A DNA stretch of 64,000 nt from Actinomycetota bacterium (GTDB lineage Bacteria > Actinomycetota > Acidimicrobiia > IMCC26256 > VFJJ01): contig VFJJ01000111.1 of the NCBI GenBank assembly GCA_009886115.1, forward strand, positions 43,093 through 107,092, in the 5' to 3' direction. Every line of letters starts with the position of its first letter. Position 1 is the first letter of the stretch. Under the pieces are notes generated by a model. The model was not told the origin of the DNA and ran no database searches. It worked only from the letters and a program-made list of their open reading frames with translations. Both the position numbers and the translations under genes were made by a program. Positions 15,512 to 22,879 of the stretch are shown here, in pieces.

Positions 15512-16519
15512 TCAGCTTCCGATGCGCCTGCGGGCCTCGGCCAGCGGCTCAAGATCGTCGAGCGCCGTGACCGAGAAGGGGACCGGCCCAGGGCAGGCGA
15601 TCAGCGTCGACACGCCCAGGGCCTCCCACTGCACGAGCTGCTCGGCCACCTCCTCGACCGTGCCCACGAGCCGTCCGCCGCCGCGCCAGTCGTCGACCGA
15701 GAGCCCGTCGAGCATTCCGTTGGGCGCCGTGGCCTGCATGCGGCGCCACCGCGCCTCGAGATCGGCCCGGTCCTCCCCGACCACGGTGTAGAGCCCCAGG
15801 GTCAACGTGACCGTCGCCGGGTCGCGCTCAACGGCATCGCACGCTCGGTGCAGTACATCGAGCCGACCCCGATAGGCCTCCGGGGTCCAGGCCCAGACCG
15901 TGTTCCAACCGTCGGCGACCTCGGCGACGAGGCGCAGGAGCCGATCGCCCTTGCCACCGACGTGGATGGGTGGGCCCGGCGCTTGCGTGGGCCCCGGCAG
16001 CAGGCGGGCACCGTCGAGACGGTGGTAGCGGCCGTCGGCGCTCACCGGATGCCCGTCGGACGCGAAGAGCGCATGGAGGATCTCGACCGCCTCTCGCAGC
16101 CGGGCCAGCCGGACCCCGGGCGGCGGCATCTCCATCCCGATGGCCCGGTACTCGGGCTCGTGGTACCCGGCGCCCATGCCGACCTCGAGCCGTCCTCCGC
16201 TCAGACGGTCGATCGTGGCCAAGGCCCCGGCCAACACGCCGATCGGCCGGAGGGCCTCGCAGATGACGAGCGTCCCGAGACGCGGTCCGGTCAGCTCGCG
16301 AGCCAACGCACCGAGGGCGGTGAGCACCTCGAAGGGCGTGTACTCAGCGGCCCCCCCGCCGTATTTCTCGATGTCCCAGATCAGGTGGTCGGACAGCCAC
16401 AGCGATCCGTAGCCGAGCTCCGCGGCCCGGCGAGCGTGCGCGACGACGGTCTCCCAGCGCAAGGGGTCGTCGCCGGGAACCGAGAATCCGTACTGCGGCA
16501 GGGCCAGCCCGAGCTCCAT
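15512..16519 (-). CDS. LLM-class (F420-dependent type) oxidoreductase
   Basis: A 335-residue TIM-barrel protein of the luciferase-like monooxygenase class. It begins MELGLALPQYGFSVP and contains ELGYGSLWLSDHL, RLEVGMGAGYHEPEYRAIG and PIHVGGKGDRLLRLVAEVAD, which are signature blocks of the F420-dependent branch (TIGR03619-like). These enzymes use F420 or FMN with varied substrates, so the reaction cannot be named. The start is fixed by the family and by a TAGTCT box six bases before the ATG. The gene is divergent from the formiminotransferase-like gene, with only 18 bases between starts. It converges with tatA across 89 bases. Confidence 0.9.
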   Translation of the reverse strand: MELGLALPQYGFSVPGDDPLRWETVVAHARRAAELGYGSLWLSDHLIWDIEKYGGGAAEYTPFEVLTALGALARELTGPRLGTLVICEALRPIGVLAGALATIDRLSGGRLEVGMGAGYHEPEYRAIGMEMPPPGVRLARLREAVEILHALFASDGHPVSADGRYHRLDGARLLPGPTQAPGPPIHVGGKGDRLLRLVAEVADGWNTVWAWTPEAYRGRLDVLHRACDAVERDPATVTLTLGLYTVVGEDRADLEARWRRMQATAPNGMLDGLSVDDWRGGGRLVGTVEEVAEQLVQWEALGVSTLIACPGPVPFSVTALDDLEPLAEARRRIGS

Positions 16520-16525
16520 GCGGCC

Positions 16526-16531
16526 AGACTA
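16526..16531 (-). promoter_or_regulatory. Candidate leaderless -10 box before the LLM gene
   Basis: On the minus strand TAGTCT lies six bases before the ATG at 16519. The box sits inside the 18-base gap to the divergent gene. Confidence 0.5.
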
Positions 16532-16537
16532 CGAGGC

Positions 16538-17533
16538 GTGCTCGAATGCGTCGCCAACATCTCCGAAGGGCGCGACCCGATCGTGCTCGACGCCCTCGGC
16601 GCCGCCGTCGCCGATGTGCTGCTCGACGTGCACACCGACGTCGATCACCATCGCTCGGTGTTCACGATGGCCGGCGCCGACGCGGAGATCGTCGAAGCGG
16701 CCATGGCGCTGTGCCTGCGGGCGCTCGAGCTGATCGACCTGCGCGCGCACGCCGGTGTGCATCCACGCCTCGGCGCCGTCGACGTGGTCCCGTTCGTGGC
16801 GCTCGAGAACGACGGGCGTCCTGCTCGTTCGCCCCACGCCCAGGAACGGGCGATCGCCGCGGCTCGCCGATTCTGCGAACGAATCGGCGCGGAAGCGGGA
16901 ATTCCGGCGTTCCTCTACGACCTGGCCGACCCGCTCGGCCGCAGCCTGCCCAGCATTCGCCGCGACGCATTCACCACGACCACCAGGACCACCACGACGA
17001 GCACGACCACCACGACCAGCACGGCCCGCGAGCCCGACGCCGGCCCGTCCCGGCCCCATCCCACCTTCGGCGCCGTGGCCGTCGGAGCCCGCCCGCCGCT
17101 CGTGGCCGTCAACTGCGTGCTCGCCGGCTCACTCGCCGCCGATGCAGCCGCTGGTGCCGCCACCGGGGCCGGACCGCTCGACATCGCCCGCGCGATCGCC
17201 CGCGCGCTTCGTGAGCGCGACGGTGGGCTCCCGGGCGTGCGGGCCCTGGGCGTGGCGCTGGCGTCACTCGACCGGGCCCAGGTGTCGATGAACCTGGTCG
17301 ATCTCGACGCCACGGGATTGGAGGCCGCCTACGCCGCCGTGGAGTCACGCGCCCGGGCGCTCGGCACCTCGGTGGAGGACGTGGAGCTCGTGGGCCTGGT
17401 CCCCCGCGAGGCCTGGTTGGCCACGACGCTCGCATTCAGGGCCCGCTGGTTTCCGAGCGCCGAACCGACGATCGAAGCCGCCGTCGCATCGCAACTGTCA
17501 GCGTGGAGGGCCGGATACGGCCCGTCACGCTGA
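16538..17533 (+). CDS. Glutamate formiminotransferase-like protein with Thr-rich insert
   Basis: A 331-residue protein from GTG 16538, where the family's usual first residues (VLECVANISEGRD) begin. It matches the two-domain formiminotransferase fold: DVHTDVDHHRSVFTMAG, then the catalytic-His region AHAGVHPRLGAVDVVPF, and in the C-terminal half GAVAVGARPPLVAVN and QVSMNLVDLDATGL. The enzyme transfers a formimino group to tetrahydrofolate during histidine breakdown. No hut genes are near, so substrate use is uncertain. The loop between domains (about residues 146-166) is replaced by a Thr-rich simple-sequence run (TTTTRTTTTS and similar). The stop codon lies inside a long hairpin. Confidence 0.85.
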   Translation: MLECVANISEGRDPIVLDALGAAVADVLLDVHTDVDHHRSVFTMAGADAEIVEAAMALCLRALELIDLRAHAGVHPRLGAVDVVPFVALENDGRPARSPHAQERAIAAARRFCERIGAEAGIPAFLYDLADPLGRSLPSIRRDAFTTTTRTTTTSTTTTTSTAREPDAGPSRPHPTFGAVAVGARPPLVAVNCVLAGSLAADAAAGAATGAGPLDIARAIARALRERDGGLPGVRALGVALASLDRAQVSMNLVDLDATGLEAAYAAVESRARALGTSVEDVELVGLVPREAWLATTLAFRARWFPSAEPTIEAAVASQLSAWRAGYGPSR

Positions 17534-17540
17534 CAGTTGC
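17491..17540. terminator. Long hairpin at the end of the formiminotransferase gene, copy A of a dispersed repeat
   Basis: GCAACTGTCAGCGTG at 17491-17505 pairs perfectly with 17526-17540, and an inner GGGCCG/CGGCCC stem closes around GATA. The gene's stop codon lies in the right arm, and the convergent whiB ends 13 bases further on, so it can serve both genes. The outer arm is shared with the hairpin at 29060-29107. Confidence 0.8.
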
Positions 17541-17552
17541 GGAAGGATGGCC

Positions 17553-17828
17553 TCAGGCGGAGACGGCGCGTCCGGCGAGAGCCCGCTGACGGCGGATCCG
17601 GCGGCGCTCGCGCTCGGACAGCCCACCCCAGATCCCGAACTTCTCACCGTTGACGAGCGCGTACTCGAGGCAGTGGTCGCGAACCTCGCAGCCGGCGCAC
17701 ACGGCCTTGGCCTCTCGGGTCGACGCGCCGCGCTCGGGGAAGAAGAAGTCGGGGTCGACGCCGAGGCAGTTGGCGCGGGACTGCCACGTGCGACCGTTCG
17801 TATCGAGCTCGAAGATGAAGGGTTGCAT
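17553..17828 (-). CDS. WhiB family Fe-S regulator (WhiB2/WhmD-like)
   Basis: A 91-residue protein from ATG 17828, with CGGAG eight bases upstream. Fe-S ligands are Cys21 (SRANCLGV) and Cys44, Cys47 and Cys53 (CAGCEVRDHC), followed by FGIWGGLSERERRRIRR. The DPDFFFPERG segment and GIWGG turn resemble the WhiB2/WhmD group, which acts with WhiA in division and septation, but the subgroup is inferred. A longer frame extends upstream but lacks similarity. The 176-base upstream region holds palindromes that are candidates for an operator. Confidence 0.93.
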   Translation of the reverse strand: MQPFIFELDTNGRTWQSRANCLGVDPDFFFPERGASTREAKAVCAGCEVRDHCLEYALVNGEKFGIWGGLSERERRRIRRQRALAGRAVSA

Positions 17829-17884
17829 CGGCTGCTCCGAGTTCTGCCCGAGCCCCGAGGTCGACTCGGGGCAGCTGGCAGGGG

Positions 17885-17928
17885 TGGAATTCCTCCAGTG
17901 GAATTCCATTCGTGTGATTTAACACGAA
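17885..17928. promoter_or_regulatory. Palindromic elements upstream of whiB
   Basis: Two TGGAATTCC sites (17885-17893 and 17899-17907) lie 14 bases apart. Immediately after them TTCGTGT (17909-17915) and ACACGAA (17922-17928) form a perfect 7-base inverted repeat with a 6-base spacer. All lie 57-100 bases upstream of the minus-strand whiB start, a suitable place for a regulator dimer. The AT-rich content stands out against the flanks. Confidence 0.55.
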
Positions 17929-18004
17929 GTCAAGCACCGAGTGCAAGGCGAAACTTCAGCCACGATGCTCACACCTGCACCAGCCGTTGCCAGGACGACC
18001 GCGC

Positions 18005-20014
18005 TCAGGCGCTGCGGGCCCGTCTGGTCCGGTGCTCGACGAAGTCGACGAGCACGTACTCACCGAGGTTCTCGGGGTTGGTGAAGAACGCCCGTCCGCT
18101 GTTGATCCGCGTCATGCGCTCGACGAACGACCGCAGGTAGTTGTTGGGATCGAGCATGAAGACGTTGATGCGGATGTCCTCGCGCGTGCAGCGCAGGACT
18201 TCCTTCAACGTCTCCTCGATGGTGCGCGGCTCGGGCGGGTAGTTGAAGTACGGCTGGCCGTTCTCGAGGTGGGCGGTGGGCTCGCCGTCGGTGATCATGA
18301 TGATCTGCTTGGTGCCGTGCTGGTGCGAGAGCATCTTGCGCCCGAGCATGAGGGCGTGCTGCATGTTGGTGCCGTAGCCGTAGTCCCACGAGACCTCAGG
18401 CAGCTTCACCGGGTCGAACTCGCGAGCGAGGATCGAGAAGCCGACCATCCCGAGGTAGTCGCGGGGGTACTGGCTCGTGATGAGCGAGTGCAGCGCCATG
18501 GCGACCTTCTTGGCCGGCAGGAAGTTGTCGCGCATGGGCATCGACATCGACAGGTCGAGCAGGAGGACGGTGGCCGCACGCGTGAGGTTCTCGGTCTGGT
18601 CGATCTCGAAGTCGTCAGGCGTGAGCCGGACCGGCGTACCCCGAACCCCTTCACCGGCTTGGCGGCGCAGGGCGTTGCGGATCGTCTGCTCGACGTTGAG
18701 CCGGAAGGGATCGCCGAACTCGTAGGCCTTGGTCTCGTACGAGCGCTCGTGCCCCACGCCATTGCGCTCGAGCTCGTGACGGCCGAGCCGGTCCTTGGTG
18801 AGGTTCTTGAACAGATCGCCGAGCGCCTTGCGGCCGATCTTGCGCAGCGCCCGCGGCGTGAGCTCGTAGCGACCCTCCTTCTGGTCGATGAGCCCCGCCT
18901 CCTCCATCATCTTGGCCAGCTGGCGCAAGCGATCGAGGGAGTTGGCGGCGTCGTCGCCGAGGAGCTCGCGGGCCCGGTCGATGTCGACCTCGGCCAGCGC
19001 CTGGGGCTGGGTGGCCTGGCGCATCATCTGCTCGAGCGCGTCGAGATCGCCGAGGTTGTCGAGCAGGCCAGGCATCTGGGCCATCGACAACGGGTCGTCG
19101 CCCTGGAAGTTCATGCGCTTGTTCCACGGCATGTCGGGGAACGCCTGCTGCAGGTTGCGGCTCAGCTCGTCCATCTGCCACTGGAGGTCCATGTCCTCGA
19201 GCAGGGAGTTGGCGAGCTCCTGGAGCTGCCTGCGCTGCTCGGGTGACATCGACGCCATGAGCTGCTGCATGGCGGCCATCGACCGGGCCATGCTCTCGAG
19301 GAGCTCGTCGAGCGTCTGCGGGTTGTCGGGGAAGAAGTCGCCGTACTTGTCCATGAACTCGGCGAAGTTCGGCTCCTGGCCCTGGGCGCGCTGCTCGAGC
19401 ATCGAGTTGAGGTCGGCGAGCATGTCCTTCATGCGCTGCATCTGCTCGGGCGACATGTTCGACAGACTTTCCTGCATCTGGTTGAACGTGCTCTGCAGGA
19501 GCTGCTCGCGCAGCTTCTGCATCATCTCCTCGAAGCGCTGACGGGCCGCGTCGTCCATCCAGTCGTACTGCTGGAGGTCCTTGACCTTGCCGGCGAGGTC
19601 GGGAGGGAGCTGGTCGAGCTGCTCGCGGCGTTGCTGGGCCAGCTGGTCGATGATGTCCTGGCGTCGTTGGTCGCCGCTGTCTCGGGCCTCCTGCTCGCGC
19701 CGCTCGATCCCTTGGCGTTCCTGGTCGACGATCTCGTCGAGGCTCTCGGCGATCTCTTGGTAGACGCCGCCGAGGTCGTAGCGGTCGAGCTGCTCCTGGC
19801 GGCGCTGCTTGAGCCGCTCCATGAGCTCGCGCATGCCCATGACCCGCTCGTCGTTCTGATCGCGAAACCCTTGCTGCATCAGGCGCCGCAGCGCGGCGTG
19901 GAGGTCGCCGTGCTCGACGAGATCGTCGGCCATCTGGTCGAGCACGGTGTCGGCGTCGAGGTCGAAGCCCGTCTGCGAGCCGTCCCAGCGGGAGTAGCGA
20001 TATCCACGCACCAT
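18005..20014 (-). CDS. Large VWA-domain protein with Gln/Met-rich helical region
   Basis: A 669-residue protein. The N-terminal 440 residues are mostly helical, rich in Gln, Met, Glu and Arg, with coiled-coil stretches such as EQARDSGDQRRQD-like and MSPEQMQRMKDMLADLNSML. The C-terminal 200 residues are a von Willebrand A domain with a complete MIDAS (LLLDLSMSMPMRDN, later IIMITDGEPTAHLEN). Such proteins pair with a MoxR/chelatase-type AAA ATPase, and that partner lies 1.4 kb upstream on the same strand (21393-22814), the two separated by an opposite-strand GH1-like gene. VWA-MoxR pairs act as chaperones that insert metal cofactors or remodel complexes. The target here is unknown. TACAGT six bases before the ATG suggests a leaderless start. 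Confidence 0.9.
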   Translation of the reverse strand: MVRGYRYSRWDGSQTGFDLDADTVLDQMADDLVEHGDLHAALRRLMQQGFRDQNDERVMGMRELMERLKQRRQEQLDRYDLGGVYQEIAESLDEIVDQERQGIERREQEARDSGDQRRQDIIDQLAQQRREQLDQLPPDLAGKVKDLQQYDWMDDAARQRFEEMMQKLREQLLQSTFNQMQESLSNMSPEQMQRMKDMLADLNSMLEQRAQGQEPNFAEFMDKYGDFFPDNPQTLDELLESMARSMAAMQQLMASMSPEQRRQLQELANSLLEDMDLQWQMDELSRNLQQAFPDMPWNKRMNFQGDDPLSMAQMPGLLDNLGDLDALEQMMRQATQPQALAEVDIDRARELLGDDAANSLDRLRQLAKMMEEAGLIDQKEGRYELTPRALRKIGRKALGDLFKNLTKDRLGRHELERNGVGHERSYETKAYEFGDPFRLNVEQTIRNALRRQAGEGVRGTPVRLTPDDFEIDQTENLTRAATVLLLDLSMSMPMRDNFLPAKKVAMALHSLITSQYPRDYLGMVGFSILAREFDPVKLPEVSWDYGYGTNMQHALMLGRKMLSHQHGTKQIIMITDGEPTAHLENGQPYFNYPPEPRTIEETLKEVLRCTREDIRINVFMLDPNNYLRSFVERMTRINSGRAFFTNPENLGEYVLVDFVEHRTRRARSA

Positions 20015-20020
20015 CCCACG

Positions 20021-20026
20021 ACTGTA
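20021..20026 (-). promoter_or_regulatory. Candidate leaderless -10 box before the VWA gene
   Basis: On the minus strand TACAGT lies six bases before the ATG at 20014. Confidence 0.5.
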
Positions 20027-20091
20027 CCGGTCCTCGCCGCTCGGCTCCGGGCGAGGACGAAGCCTCGCAGGGATATGAGCCCGGCGGGGGG

Positions 20092-20097
20092 TACGGT
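20092..20097 (+). promoter_or_regulatory. Candidate leaderless -10 box before the GH1-like gene
   Basis: TACGGT ends six bases before the ATG at 20104. It is divergent from the VWA box 66 bases away. Confidence 0.5.
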
Positions 20098-20103
20098 CAC
20101 CCG

Positions 20104-21318
20104 ATGGGCCTGCCGAGCGATGTCATCTGGGGTGTCGGTGCGTCGTCGGTCGGGATCGAAGGAGCGCACCCGGCCGCCGACTGGTGGCGCTGGGAACGCG
20201 ACGGACGGGCGCCTCCCTCGGGCGAGGGCGCCGGGCTCGCCGTCGACTTCGACGCCGACTTCCGCATGCTCGCCGCGCACGGCTTCACCGCCGTGCGGCT
20301 GGTGCTCGAATGGGCCCGACTCGAGCCCGAAGGCGGACGACACGACGCCGAGGCCGTCGAGCGGTACCGGACGATGATCGAGGTGGCCCGCAGCCACGGC
20401 CTCCAGGTGTGGCTGGGCCTGCACCACTACTCGACCCCGGGCTGGTTCGTGGAGGCCGGATCGTGGGCCGACGACGGCATCAGAGGGCGAGCCTGGCCGC
20501 GCCACGTGGGCTTCTGCGCCGAGGCGTTCGGAGACCTCGCCGCGGGCTGGTTCCCCATCTTCGAACCCGCCGGCTACGCGGCGGCCGCGCATCTCCACGG
20601 AGCCCTCCCGCCGGGTCGAAACGACCCCGAACGCTTCGCCCGAACGGTACGGGGACTGCACCTCGCGGCCCGCGACGCCTACCTGGAGCTGCGCGGCGGG
20701 CCCCCGGTGGTGAGCGCCCACGACCTCCAGCTCGTCAGGGCCGGCGACGATTCCCCCGAGGCCCGGAACCGGGCCCGCACCATCGAACGCATCCAATGGC
20801 ACAGCTGGATCGGCGCGTTGCGCGACGGCGTGCTCGCCGTTCCCGGGCTGGGCGAGGTCGAGGTCGCCTCGCTGGCCGGCGCATGCGACATCGTGGGATT
20901 CACCTTCCGGGGCTCCATCGCCGTGGGTGGCGACGGAGCCATCTCGGTGTGGCCGCCAGGGTTGCGGGCCGCCCCGCTGGGCGAGACGCCCTGGGCCGAG
21001 GGCCTGGGCACCGTCATGCGCCGTGTGGCCGACGAGCTCCCCGGGCGACCCCTGTGCTACCTGTCGAGCGGGCTGGGAACACCCGACGACAACTGGCGGA
21101 CGGCCGTCCTGCGCGACGAGCTGGGCGTGGTCGAGGCTGCCGTGGCCGACGGGCTAGCCGTCCACAGCTGGTTCCACCAGCCCTGGATCGACGGCTACGA
21201 GTGGGGCGCCGGCTTCAGCGTGCCCTTCGGCCTCTTCACCCGTCAGCGCCGCCCCAAGGACGCCGCCCTCCTGTTCGCCGAGCTGATCGGCTCATCCGAT
21301 CGCGAGCGCGAGCGCTAG
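20104..21318 (+). CDS. GH1-like (beta-glucosidase fold) protein lacking the nucleophile
   Basis: A 404-residue TIM-barrel protein that follows the glycoside hydrolase family 1 plan: VIWGVGASSVGIEGA at the start, FTAVRLVLEWARLEPEGG, VWLGLHHYSTPGWF, then WFPIFEPAGYAA, where Glu154 is the acid/base, and WIDGYEWGAGFSVPFGLF near the end. The catalytic nucleophile motif, normally I-T-E-N-G, is replaced by YLSSGLG at 319-325, with no Glu. The protein therefore may not hydrolyse glycosides by the retaining mechanism. It may bind sugar, or act as a transferase using an outside nucleophile. It sits between the VWA and AAA genes on the opposite strand. Confidence 0.8.
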   Translation: MGLPSDVIWGVGASSVGIEGAHPAADWWRWERDGRAPPSGEGAGLAVDFDADFRMLAAHGFTAVRLVLEWARLEPEGGRHDAEAVERYRTMIEVARSHGLQVWLGLHHYSTPGWFVEAGSWADDGIRGRAWPRHVGFCAEAFGDLAAGWFPIFEPAGYAAAAHLHGALPPGRNDPERFARTVRGLHLAARDAYLELRGGPPVVSAHDLQLVRAGDDSPEARNRARTIERIQWHSWIGALRDGVLAVPGLGEVEVASLAGACDIVGFTFRGSIAVGGDGAISVWPPGLRAAPLGETPWAEGLGTVMRRVADELPGRPLCYLSSGLGTPDDNWRTAVLRDELGVVEAAVADGLAVHSWFHQPWIDGYEWGAGFSVPFGLFTRQRRPKDAALLFAELIGSSDRERER

Positions 21319-21331
21319 CCCTGCGTTCCGC

Positions 21332-21378
21332 AAATTTGCGCGGAAATGCTCACGTGGTGAGCATTTCCGCGCAAATTT
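21332..21378. terminator. Perfect 22-bp hairpin between convergent genes
   Basis: The left arm at 21332-21353 begins AAATTTGCGCGGAAATG and pairs without mismatch with 21357-21378 around a GTG loop. It is rich in A and T at the base, giving A/T tracts on both sides, and separates the convergent GH1-like and AAA genes. It should terminate transcription in both directions. Confidence 0.85.
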
Positions 21379-21392
21379 CGGTTGGGGGCGGG

Positions 21393-22814
21393 TCAGCCGC
21401 GGGCGCGGTAGGTGGCGCGGCCGCGCACGGCGTCCTTGTTGAGGCGCTTGAGCAGGTGCAGGCCCTCCAGCACGAACTCGACGGCCGAAGCCACCACGGC
21501 GGGCTGCTCGCCCACACCCAGCGCACCGACGGTGGCCTTGAGGCCGGGCACGTCGGCCATCAGCTCCATGTACCGGGCCGCCGGCACGTCGTCGCCCGTG
21601 TCGGCCAGGAGCCCTTCCTCGAACGCCTTGAGGATCTCGCCGAAGCGGCCGGGTTCGACCCGGGCCCGGAACACGTCGACCAGCGCCTGACGGACGATGC
21701 GCTCGATGACGGTGGTGTCCTGGCCCTCTTCGAGCGTCTCGAGCTCGAGCTTGCCGGCGGTGCTGGCCACCAGAGCGTCGAGATCGCAGACCCGCGGGGC
21801 CGCCTCGTGCTCGCCGGCCCGCAAGGCCCGGCGCACGGCGTTGGCCACCAACGTCTCGTAGTTGGCGATCGAGAGACGCACCGAGACACCCGAACGCTGG
21901 TTGACGTGCGGTGAGCGCCGGGCGACCTGGGAGATCTCGGCCACGATCTCCGACATGAAGCTGGGGACGTCGACGCGGATCCCGTCGACGGCGAACGGGA
22001 CGGCCTCCTGCTCGACGACCGCCATCTCGACCTCGGCGTCGAGCGGGTAGTGCGTGCGGATCTGCGATCCGAAGCGGTCCTTGAGCGGGGTGATGATCCG
22101 GCCGCGGTTGGTGTAGTCCTCGGGGTTGGCCGAGGCCACGAGCAGCACGTCGAGGGGGAGGCGGATCTTGTAGCCCCGGATCTGCACGTCGCGCTCCTCG
22201 AGCACGTTCAGCAGACCCACCTGGATGCGCTCGGCCAGATCGGGGAGCTCGTTGATGGCGAAGATCCCGCGGTTGGTGCGGGGCACGAGGCCGTAGTGGA
22301 TGGTCATCTCGTCGGCGAGGTACCGGCCCTCGGCGACCTTGATGGGATCGACCTCACCGATCAGGTCGGCGATCGAGGTATCGGGGGTGGCGAGCTTCTC
22401 GCCGATGCGGTTCGAGCGGTGGACCCAGTCGATCGGGCTCTCCTCGCCCAACTCGGCGACGACGTCGCGGGCGTGACGCGACGTCGGCTGGTAGGGGTCG
22501 TCGTTGATCTCGCTGCCGGCGATGATGGGCATCCACTCATCGAGCAGGCCGACCATCGACCGGATCATCCTCGACTTGGCCTGGCCCCGCTCACCCAGGA
22601 AGATCAGGTCGTGCCCGGCCAGGAGCGCGTTCTCGACCTGCGGGAGCACGGTGTCCTCATAGCCGAGCACGCCTTCGACGACGGGCTGGCCCGCCGAGAT
22701 GCGGGCCACGGCGTTGGCCCTGATCTCTTCCTTCACCGGGCGCGACACCCATCCACTGGCCCGGAGCGCCCCGAGCGTTTCGGGACGAGCGGCATCCTTG
22801 GCGAGTTGCGGCAC
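21393..22814 (-). CDS. MoxR/chelatase-type AAA+ ATPase
   Basis: A 473-residue protein from GTG 22814, chosen because GGAGG lies six bases upstream. Walker A is FLGERGQAKSRMIRSM (GxxGxxKS) near residue 80. The Walker B region is GIFAINELPDLAERIQ with Asn where Asp is usual. Sensor 1 is VLLVASANPEDYTNRG, and the arginine-finger region is ITPLKDRFGSQIRTHY. The overall pattern resembles BchI/magnesium chelatase and MoxR ATPases that power VWA partners. The VWA protein encoded downstream on the same strand is the obvious partner. The C-terminal half is a helical lid with acidic and Ala-rich segments. It ends 15 bases from a strong hairpin. Confidence 0.9.
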   Translation of the reverse strand: MPQLAKDAARPETLGALRASGWVSRPVKEEIRANAVARISAGQPVVEGVLGYEDTVLPQVENALLAGHDLIFLGERGQAKSRMIRSMVGLLDEWMPIIAGSEINDDPYQPTSRHARDVVAELGEESPIDWVHRSNRIGEKLATPDTSIADLIGEVDPIKVAEGRYLADEMTIHYGLVPRTNRGIFAINELPDLAERIQVGLLNVLEERDVQIRGYKIRLPLDVLLVASANPEDYTNRGRIITPLKDRFGSQIRTHYPLDAEVEMAVVEQEAVPFAVDGIRVDVPSFMSEIVAEISQVARRSPHVNQRSGVSVRLSIANYETLVANAVRRALRAGEHEAAPRVCDLDALVASTAGKLELETLEEGQDTTVIERIVRQALVDVFRARVEPGRFGEILKAFEEGLLADTGDDVPAARYMELMADVPGLKATVGALGVGEQPAVVASAVEFVLEGLHLLKRLNKDAVRGRATYRARG

Positions 22815-22879
22815 GGCGAGCCTCCAGGCACGGGATGTCAGGGACGACGGGTGTTGCGCCGACGCGATCGCCCCCGAGA

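Noticed and set aside
15500..16537. Plus-strand extension ahead of the formiminotransferase-like protein
   Set aside because: It lies wholly antisense to the LLM oxidoreductase, and family similarity starts exactly at GTG 16538.
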